64,000 nucleotides of DNA from Gammaproteobacteria bacterium. GTDB lineage: Bacteria; Pseudomonadota; Gammaproteobacteria; JABHGC01. The stretch is from contig JALWTS010000015.1 in the NCBI GenBank assembly GCA_027077805.1, positions 1 through 64,000 of the forward strand, in the 5' to 3' direction. How positions within the stretch are numbered: the stretch's first letter is position 1; each line of letters starts with the position of its first letter. The notes below the pieces were generated by a model. It did not search any database. It was not told the DNA's origin and saw nothing but the letters and a program-made list of their open reading frames with translations. Below, one piece after another: positions 58,395-64,000 of this stretch. The position numbers and the translations under genes are program-made.

Positions 58395-59375
58395 ATGGAA
58401 AAAGAAATTGAAAAATTAACAGGAAAAAAAGGGTCTTTGGATTGGGAAAGAGATTTAGTGCAAAAGTTAGCATTTGCTGCTATTGATGAACAGCGACGCT
58501 ATCGACGTTGGAGTTTTATCTTTAAATTTCTAATTTTAGTTTATTTAGTGGCCGTATTATTACTTTATGCACCGATTGATTGGGATAGCAGTGCCATTCA
58601 AAATAAAGCACATACCGCATTAATTGATATTGATGGGGTGATTATGGCAAAAAATGGTGTCAGTGCTGATGATGTCGTTGCTTCATTACGTAAAGCCTTT
58701 AAAGACGAGCAAAGCAAAGGAATTATTTTAAGAATTAATAGTCCGGGTGGCAGTCCAGTGCAAACTCGCTATGTGTATAATGAAGTCAATCGATTACGAG
58801 AAAAATATAAAGATAGAAATATTAAGGTCTATGCGGTGATTGTCGATATTTGTGCGTCAGGGGGTTATTATATTGCTTCAGTTGCCGATGAAATTTATGC
58901 GGATCAAGCGAGTATGATTGGTTCGATTGGGGTGTTAATGGATAATTTTGGCTTTGTGGAAACCATGAAAATTTTGGGGGTTGAACGCCGTTTGATTACG
59001 GCGGGTGAACATAAAGGTTTATTAGACCCTTTTTCACCTGTGGATGACGGTGAAGTCGCTCATATGAAAACTTTATTAGCCGATATTCATCAACAGTTTA
59101 TCAATGATGTTAAAAAAGGGCGAGGTGAACGTTTAAAGGATGACCCAAGTTTATTTACAGGCTTAGTTTGGTCAGGTCAACAAAGCTTGGATTTAGGATT
59201 GATTGATGGTTTTGGCAGTAGTTCCTATGTCGCTAGAGAAATTATTGGCGAAGAAAATATTGTTGATTATAGTCCAAGCACAGACTTGCTTGAACGCTTT
59301 GCTGAAAAAATTGGGGCAACTACGGCACAATCCTTAGTAGAAATTTTAGGTTTAGATAGGCTTAAATTACATTAA
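58395..59375 (+). CDS. sppA: Signal peptide peptidase SppA (S49 family, single-domain type)
   Basis: This 326-residue inner-membrane serine protease degrades cleaved signal peptides. One membrane span lies at about 42-59. The nucleophile is Ser155 in D-I-C-A-S-G-G-Y-Y-I-A and the base is Lys207 in G-E-H-K-G-L-L-D-P-F. R-I-N-S-P-G-G-S-P and the S-I-G-V segment are intact. It is half the size of E. coli SppA (which has two domains), the form usual in this gene neighbourhood. Its 3' end overlaps the convergent maf gene by 14 bp. Confidence 0.93.
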   Translation: MEKEIEKLTGKKGSLDWERDLVQKLAFAAIDEQRRYRRWSFIFKFLILVYLVAVLLLYAPIDWDSSAIQNKAHTALIDIDGVIMAKNGVSADDVVASLRKAFKDEQSKGIILRINSPGGSPVQTRYVYNEVNRLREKYKDRNIKVYAVIVDICASGGYYIASVADEIYADQASMIGSIGVLMDNFGFVETMKILGVERRLITAGEHKGLLDPFSPVDDGEVAHMKTLLADIHQQFINDVKKGRGERLKDDPSLFTGLVWSGQQSLDLGLIDGFGSSSYVAREIIGEENIVDYSPSTDLLERFAEKIGATTAQSLVEILGLDRLKLH

Positions 59376-59937
59376 GCCCTTCATTTGCTAACATATCAAT
59401 TAATTTGATTAAGGGTAAACCAATTAAAGTATTTGGATCATTGCCTTGCATGCTTTCAAATAAGGCAATGCCTAAACGTTCGGAACGAAAACTACCCGCA
59501 CAGTTGTAAGGCTGATCTTGTTGCAAATAATTTTCAATTTGGGTCTCAGATAACTGTCGAAAACCAATAGTAAAGGTATCTAAGTCTAGTTGTAGTTGTT
59601 GGGTTTGACTATTAAGCACGGCTAAACTGGTATAAAAAACAACGGTTTGACCAGATGCCTGTTGTAATTGCTGTTTAGCATTCACAAAATTGTCTGGTTT
59701 CCCCAATATTTTTTGATTTAATACCGCCACTTGATCGCTAGCAATAATAATCGCATCCGCTTGTTGTTGTGCTACTGCCATTGCTTTCATTTTTGCAAGT
59801 CGTTTCACTAAATCTTCAGCCGATTCATTCGTTTGAGCCGTTTCATCAATATCTGGTGAAATACAATTAAATTCCAGTTGTAATTGTTGTAATAATTGTT
59901 TGCGATAAGGAGAGCTAGAAGCAAGAATAAGATTCAT
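59362..59937 (-). CDS. Maf-family nucleotide pyrophosphatase (YceF type)
   Basis: The protein has 191 residues from the ATG at 59937; the upstream in-frame ATG at 59976 adds 13 residues before the family-typical M-N-L-I-L-A-S-S-S-P-Y-R. The S-S-S-P-Y-R opening and I-I-A-S-D-Q-V-A motif place it with YceF, which hydrolyses m7GTP in E. coli, rather than the dTTP/UTP-type YhdE. The catalytic acid is the Asp of A-S-D-Q. Location beside yceD-rpmF matches E. coli. The gene runs opposite to its neighbours. Confidence 0.92.
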   Translation of the reverse strand: MNLILASSSPYRKQLLQQLQLEFNCISPDIDETAQTNESAEDLVKRLAKMKAMAVAQQQADAIIIASDQVAVLNQKILGKPDNFVNAKQQLQQASGQTVVFYTSLAVLNSQTQQLQLDLDTFTIGFRQLSETQIENYLQQDQPYNCAGSFRSERLGIALFESMQGNDPNTLIGLPLIKLIDMLANEGLNVI

Positions 59938-60020
59938 AATTTTATTAAATACCAATGTATTATTTAAAAGTAGCACTATAACACAATTTCACAATAATCC
60001 ATTGAGATAGAAATTTTATA

Positions 60021-60049
60021 TTGAGACTCAGGTTCAAATAGGGTATATT
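60021..60049 (+). promoter_or_regulatory. Promoter of the yceD-rpmF-plsX-fab cluster
   Basis: TTGAGA (60021-60026) and TATATT (60044-60049) are separated by 17 nt, 45 nt before yceD. Confidence 0.6.
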
Positions 60050-60093
60050 GCTCGTTTCGTTTGATAATGTAAGAGTATCAACAAAGAGTGGTG

Positions 60094-60627
60094 ATGGTAA
60101 AACAAGTCTTACCTAATCGGGTGGATCCGTGGCAATTTGCCTCAAAAGGCAAGCAATTAGCTGGAAAAGTCGCAATAGATAATATGACACGCTTACATCA
60201 ATCCTTGGTTCAGCCTCAAGGAGGGGTTGATGTTAGTTTGCATTTCGGGATTGATGCAAAAGGTATTCACTATATTAAAGGGCATATTACCACAACATTG
60301 ATTTTGGAATGTCAACGTTGTTTGTTGGCAATGCCATGGTTTGTTGATATAAATTTATTGTTAGCAATAATGACAAGTGATAGACAAAGTAATGAGGATG
60401 ATTTCGATACACCCTATGATATTTATATCGTAGAGAAAGCGAATGAAAATTTATCACTGCTTGACTTAGTTGAAGATGAATTAATTTTAGCATTACCCAT
60501 TGTCTCAAAACATGATTATCCTTGTTCGGATTTTCTTAAGAAAAATGTGGTTAATATGACATCAACTCAGCGTCATTCAAAACAAGTTCATCCTTTTGCA
60601 ATATTAAAAGATTATAAAATTAAATAA
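60094..60627 (+). CDS. yceD: YceD/DUF177 protein (23S rRNA accumulation protein)
   Basis: This 177-residue protein carries the family signature L-E-C-Q-R-C-L near residues 71-77, an acidic middle ([12 protein letters not shown]) and the C-terminal H-P-F-A-I-L-K that matches N-P-F-A-x-L of relatives. YceD affects 23S rRNA levels in E. coli; the mechanism is not settled. The ATG at 60094 is chosen over GTGs at 60088 and 60091 because AAAGAG (60083-60088) is then correctly spaced. It is followed by rpmF after 16 nt. Confidence 0.92.
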   Translation: MVKQVLPNRVDPWQFASKGKQLAGKVAIDNMTRLHQSLVQPQGGVDVSLHFGIDAKGIHYIKGHITTTLILECQRCLLAMPWFVDINLLLAIMTSDRQSNEDDFDTPYDIYIVEKANENLSLLDLVEDELILALPIVSKHDYPCSDFLKKNVVNMTSTQRHSKQVHPFAILKDYKIK

Positions 60628-60643
60628 CAGGAGTATCAAAATA

Positions 60644-60814
60644 ATGGCGGTGCAAAAAAGTAAAAAAACTCGTTCTCGACGTAATATGCGTCGTGCTCAT
60701 GACCATTTGAGTTCAAATGCCTTATCTGTCGAAATAAGCACTGGTGAGGTTCATTTGCGTCATCATGTGAGTGCCGATGGTTACTATCGTGGTCGCAAAT
60801 TGATTTATAAATAG
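60644..60814 (+). CDS. rpmF: Large ribosomal subunit protein bL32
   Basis: This 56-residue basic protein begins [20 protein letters not shown], the classic bL32 start, and ends [16 protein letters not shown] lies 9 nt before the ATG. It contains no zinc-binding cysteines, so it is the zinc-independent form. The yceD-rpmF-plsX order is conserved. Confidence 0.96.
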   Translation: MAVQKSKKTRSRRNMRRAHDHLSSNALSVEISTGEVHLRHHVSADGYYRGRKLIYK

Positions 60815-60845
60815 TCATCACACTGGGGTAGCGGAACCATTATTT

Positions 60846-61865
60846 ATGGGAACAACAGTAATTGCAATTGATGCGATGGGAGGCGATCACGGTGTTGAGG
60901 TTATTGTGCCTGCCGCATTAAAATCATTAAAACAGAATGATAATCTTGAACTGATTTTAGTGGGTGATGAACAAAAATTAGTACAGTGTTTAAAAAAATA
61001 TCACCATCCAAAACAGCTAACTATCCATCATGCCAGTCAAACCGTTGCCATGGACGAATTGCCCTCCCAAGCATTACGCTATAAAAAAGATTCGTCCATG
61101 CGAGTAGCCGTCAATTTAGTCAAGCAAGGCAAAGCACATGCTTGTGTGAGTGCGGGCAATACTGGGGCTTTAATGTCAGTGGCTAGATTTGTATTAAAAA
61201 CCTTGCCAGGTATTAGTCGTCCTGCGATTACCACAGCGATTCCTTCTACGTCAGGCTATACTTATGTCTTAGATTTAGGGGCAAATATTGATTGTACCGC
61301 TGAACATCTGTTTCATTTTGCAGTAATGGGGGCAGAACTCGTTACTGCTGTTAATGATGTTGCTTCACCAAGCGTAGGTTTGTTAAATATTGGTGAGGAA
61401 GAAATCAAAGGCAATGTTCAGGTAAAAGAAGCCGCATTGTTGTTAACAGAAAGCCCGTTGAATTATATCGGTTTTGTTGAGGGAGATGATATTTACAAAG
61501 GCAAAGCAGATGTGGTGGTATGTGATGGCTTTGTGGGGAATATTGCGCTGAAATCCAGTGAAGGTTTAGCTAGAATGTTTTCCAGTTCAATGAAAACATT
61601 GTTTATGAAAAATCTTTACACTCGTTTTGCAGGTTTGATTGCTTATCCTGTGATTAAGCAATTTCGGCAACAGTTTGATCCTGGGCGTTACAATGGGGCA
61701 AGTTTACTAGGTTTGCAAGGAATTGTGATTAAAAGTCATGGCAGTGCCAATGAGTTTGCTTTTGCGAATGCCATTAAAATTGCGATATTAGAGGTTCAAA
61801 AAGCCGTGCCTGAAAAAATTTCACAGCAAGTTGAAATCATGGTTTCAGAACAATCTACAGTTTAA
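60846..61865 (+). CDS. plsX: Phosphate acyltransferase PlsX
   Basis: This 339-residue peripheral membrane enzyme makes acyl-phosphate from acyl-ACP for phospholipid synthesis. The opening I-A-I-D-A-M-G-G-D-H-G and the S-A-G-N-T-G-A-L-M motif are diagnostic. It is followed by fabH after 65 nt. The cluster couples fatty acid elongation to phospholipid production. Confidence 0.95.
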   Translation: MGTTVIAIDAMGGDHGVEVIVPAALKSLKQNDNLELILVGDEQKLVQCLKKYHHPKQLTIHHASQTVAMDELPSQALRYKKDSSMRVAVNLVKQGKAHACVSAGNTGALMSVARFVLKTLPGISRPAITTAIPSTSGYTYVLDLGANIDCTAEHLFHFAVMGAELVTAVNDVASPSVGLLNIGEEEIKGNVQVKEAALLLTESPLNYIGFVEGDDIYKGKADVVVCDGFVGNIALKSSEGLARMFSSSMKTLFMKNLYTRFAGLIAYPVIKQFRQQFDPGRYNGASLLGLQGIVIKSHGSANEFAFANAIKIAILEVQKAVPEKISQQVEIMVSEQSTV

Positions 61866-61930
61866 AACAAGCATTCCTTAAACCTTGTGAAACGAGGTGT
61901 TGGGGATATATTGTAAAGGGGTAAGTCATT

Positions 61931-62899
61931 TTGAAGTATTCGCGTATTGTTGGAACCGGTGGCTATTTACCAGAGAAAATATTAACAAATGCTGATTTAG
62001 AAAAAATGGTGAATACTACGGATCGTTGGATTCGTGAACGAACGGGTATTTATAAACGTCATTTAGCCGCAGAGGGTCAAACGACTTGTGATTTATCAGA
62101 ACAGGCGGTAAAACTTGCGATTGAAATGGCAGGAATTGAAACGAATCAAATTGATTTGATCATTGTGGCAACGACGACACCTGATAGAGTATTTCCTAGC
62201 ACGGCTTGTTTATTACAACAACGCTTGGGGATTCATGGTTGTGCCGCATTTGATATTCAAGCTGTGTGTACGGGTTTTATTTATGCTTTGGGGGTAGCGG
62301 ATCAATTTATTCGCTCTGGAATGGCAATGACGGCATTAGTGATTGGTGCGGAAACTTTATCACGCATTATTGATTGGACGGATAGAAATACCTGTGTTTT
62401 ATTTGGTGATGGGGCGGGTGCTGTCGTATTAAAGGCCGATCAAGTGCCTGGAATTTTATCCAGTCATTTACATGCAGATGGTGAGTATGAGCAATTATTA
62501 ACTGTGCCTGTTGGGGTTTCGCAAGGTTATGATAAAATGCAACAAGGCGAAACCTATATTCAGATGAAAGGCCATGAAGTATTTAAAATTGCGGTCAATA
62601 CTTTAGGGCAAATTGTTGATGAAACGCTGAATGCGCATCAAATGGACAAATCTGAGGTCGATTGGTTAATTCCACATCAAGCCAATATTCGTATTATTCA
62701 AGCTACCGCAAAAAAATTAAAGATGACAATGGATAAAGTAGTTGTTACCGTAGGTGAACATGGGAATACTTCTGCTGCTTCGGTTCCATTGGCATTAGAT
62801 GTTGCGGTACGTCAAGGTAAAATTCAACGAGGAGAGGTATTATTAATGGAAGCCTTCGGGGGGGGATTTACTTGGGGTTCTGTATTAGCAAAATATTAA
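61931..62899 (+). CDS. fabH: 3-oxoacyl-ACP synthase III (FabH)
   Basis: This 322-residue enzyme condenses acetyl-CoA with malonyl-ACP to start fatty acid synthesis. The catalytic triad is Cys113 (A-V-C-T-G-F), His249 (I-P-H-Q-A-N) and Asn279 (G-N-T-S-A-A-S). It starts with TTG at 61931, supported by AAAGGGG about 9 nt upstream and by homologues beginning M-x-Y-S-R-I-x-G-T-G. Confidence 0.95.
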   Translation: MKYSRIVGTGGYLPEKILTNADLEKMVNTTDRWIRERTGIYKRHLAAEGQTTCDLSEQAVKLAIEMAGIETNQIDLIIVATTTPDRVFPSTACLLQQRLGIHGCAAFDIQAVCTGFIYALGVADQFIRSGMAMTALVIGAETLSRIIDWTDRNTCVLFGDGAGAVVLKADQVPGILSSHLHADGEYEQLLTVPVGVSQGYDKMQQGETYIQMKGHEVFKIAVNTLGQIVDETLNAHQMDKSEVDWLIPHQANIRIIQATAKKLKMTMDKVVVTVGEHGNTSAASVPLALDVAVRQGKIQRGEVLLMEAFGGGFTWGSVLAKY

Positions 62900-62909
62900 G
62901 GAAGTAAAA

Positions 62910-63851
62910 ATGGGACAACAATCATTTGCAGTAGTATTTCCAGGGCAGGGTTCGCAGTCAGTCGGGATGTTAGCGGAACTTGCACAGAATTATCCAATTG
63001 TAACACAAAGTTTTGAACAAGCATCGGATATTTTGGGTTATAATTTGTGGGATACCGTCTCTCAAGGACCCATTGAGCGTTTAAGTCAAACCGAAATTAC
63101 CCAACCTGCCATGTTAGTTTCGGGGGTAGCGGTTTGGCGAGTATGGCAACAACAGCAAGGTGCCATGCCTAGTTTTATGGCAGGGCATAGTTTGGGTGAA
63201 TATACGGCATTAGTTTGTGCGGAAGCAATGAGTTTTGATAATGCCATCACTGTCGTGGCAGCGCGTGGGCGTTTAATGCAGGCGGCGGTTCCTGTCGGTC
63301 AGGGGGCAATGGCCGCTATTTTAGGCTTAGAAGAGGGTCAAGTTGAGACTTTAGTGCAACAAGCCAGTCAAGATCAGGTGGTTGAAGCCGTAAATTTTAA
63401 TGCGATTGGACAAGTTGTCATTGCTGGTAACACACCTGCGGTAGAACGTGCGGTTGAACTCGCAAAGCAAGCAGGTGCAAAACGAGCAAAATTATTACCT
63501 GTCAGTGTGCCTTCTCATTGTCGTTTAATGCAGGAAGCCGCCATACAATTACAAGATGTATTGCAATCAATTAGCATTCAAACACCACAAATTAAAGTGA
63601 TTCATAATGTGGATGTGCAAAGTCATACCGATCCAAAAGCGATTCATGAAGCCTTAGTGAAACAACTTTATCAACCTGTACAATGGGTACAAACTATTCA
63701 ATCATTAAAAGCTCAAAATATTGACATTGTGATTGAAGCTGGGCCGGGAAAAGTATTGTCAGGACTGAATAAACGCATTGATAAAACGATGACGGCATTA
63801 CCTATTTTTGATTCAAAAACCTTAGAGACTGCATTAGAAGCAGTTAAATAA
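62910..63851 (+). CDS. fabD: Malonyl-CoA:ACP transacylase
   Basis: This 313-residue enzyme loads malonyl onto ACP. The nucleophile is Ser94 in G-H-S-L-G-E-Y, with His203 in V-P-S-H-C. F-P-G-Q-G-S-Q at 10-16 is the family start. AAGGAAG upstream gives a good ribosome-binding site. Confidence 0.96.
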   Translation: MGQQSFAVVFPGQGSQSVGMLAELAQNYPIVTQSFEQASDILGYNLWDTVSQGPIERLSQTEITQPAMLVSGVAVWRVWQQQQGAMPSFMAGHSLGEYTALVCAEAMSFDNAITVVAARGRLMQAAVPVGQGAMAAILGLEEGQVETLVQQASQDQVVEAVNFNAIGQVVIAGNTPAVERAVELAKQAGAKRAKLLPVSVPSHCRLMQEAAIQLQDVLQSISIQTPQIKVIHNVDVQSHTDPKAIHEALVKQLYQPVQWVQTIQSLKAQNIDIVIEAGPGKVLSGLNKRIDKTMTALPIFDSKTLETALEAVK

Positions 63852-63887
63852 ACATATTATGATTATAGTCGTATTTGGAGTAGTTGA

Positions 63888-64000
63888 ATGACACTTAAAG
63901 GTAATATTGCATTAGTAACAGGTGCCAGTCGAGGAATTGGACAAGCCATTGCATTAGAGCTTGGTAAACAAGGTGCTTGTGTGATTGGTACGGCAACTAC
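63888..64000 (+). CDS. fabG: 3-oxoacyl-ACP reductase (5' part, cut by window end)
   Basis: The 37 codons visible read M-T-L-K-G-N-I-A-L-V-T-G-A-S-R-G-I-G, the NADPH-binding start of FabG. GGAG precedes the ATG. The order fabH-fabD-fabG is conserved, so the call is firm although most of the gene lies beyond the window. Confidence 0.92.
   Translation, partial: MTLKGNIALVTGASRGIGQAIALELGKQGACVIGTAT

Overview
The window reads as a chromosomal segment of an AT-rich gammaproteobacterium. Three things point there: the core gene orders carA-carB-greA-rlmE-ftsH-folP-glmM-tpiA-secG-tRNA-Leu, initiator tRNA-rimP-nusA-infB-rbfA-truB-rpsO-pnp, and rne/rluC-sppA-maf-yceD-rpmF-plsX-fabH-fabD-fabG; separate (unfused) nuoC and nuoD; and an aas/lplT lysophospholipid pair. 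The 14-gene nuo operon between tRNA-Leu and the initiator tRNA is an arrangement I associate with Legionellales- and Thiotrichales-like lineages. The genus cannot be named from this sequence alone.

Layout. Positions 1-8255 hold the 3' part of a giant repetitive surface/secreted protein (at least 2,750 residues, no start in the window), followed by a SapC-family gene. From 9193 to 13475 lie small secreted or membrane proteins (an unknown exported protein, an anchored conserved protein, a thrombospondin-type-3 calcium-binding protein), an AsmA-family protein and an orphan HAMP protein. From 13901 to 17828 a TetR regulator precedes aas and lplT. From 18014 to 29218 come pyrimidine/arginine precursor synthesis (carAB) and housekeeping genes (greA, rlmE, ftsH, folP, glmM, tpiA, secG, tRNA-Leu). 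From 29339 to 43788 lies the complete NADH:quinone oxidoreductase operon nuoA-N. From 43826 to 45792 is a small accessory insert (methyltransferase and glycosyltransferase). From 45970 to 54801 come initiator tRNA and the translation/RNA-decay operon rimP-nusA-infB-rbfA-truB-rpsO-pnp, ended by a strong terminator. From 54822 to the end are rne (reverse strand), divergent rluC, sppA, maf (reverse), and the yceD-rpmF-plsX-fabHDG lipid-synthesis cluster, with fabG cut by the window edge.

How it fits together. Most of the window is core metabolism in tight operons with ATGA-type overlaps and short spacers. Promoters with 17-nt spacers can be read before the TetR gene, nuoA, the initiator tRNA, rne and yceD. 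Stem-loop terminators follow the SapC gene, ftsH, the initiator tRNA and pnp.

The unusual content is of three kinds. (1) The giant Asp/Asn/Thr-rich beta-repeat protein has a near-identical 295-bp internal duplication and a lone cysteine pair near its C terminus. (2) Several gaps contain gene remnants recognisable by translation: an NAD-dependent epimerase N terminus (12788-12871), an XRE-type HTH gene with an in-frame stop (13559-13791), and a HAD-phosphatase N terminus between rluC and sppA (58202-58303). (3) There are regulatory or RNA oddities: an initiator tRNA with U1/U72, a terminator-like hairpin abutting the rimP ribosome-binding site, and a hairpin that could mask the rne ribosome-binding site. 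I saw no CRISPR array, insertion sequence, rRNA or convincing new multi-gene defence or metabolic system.
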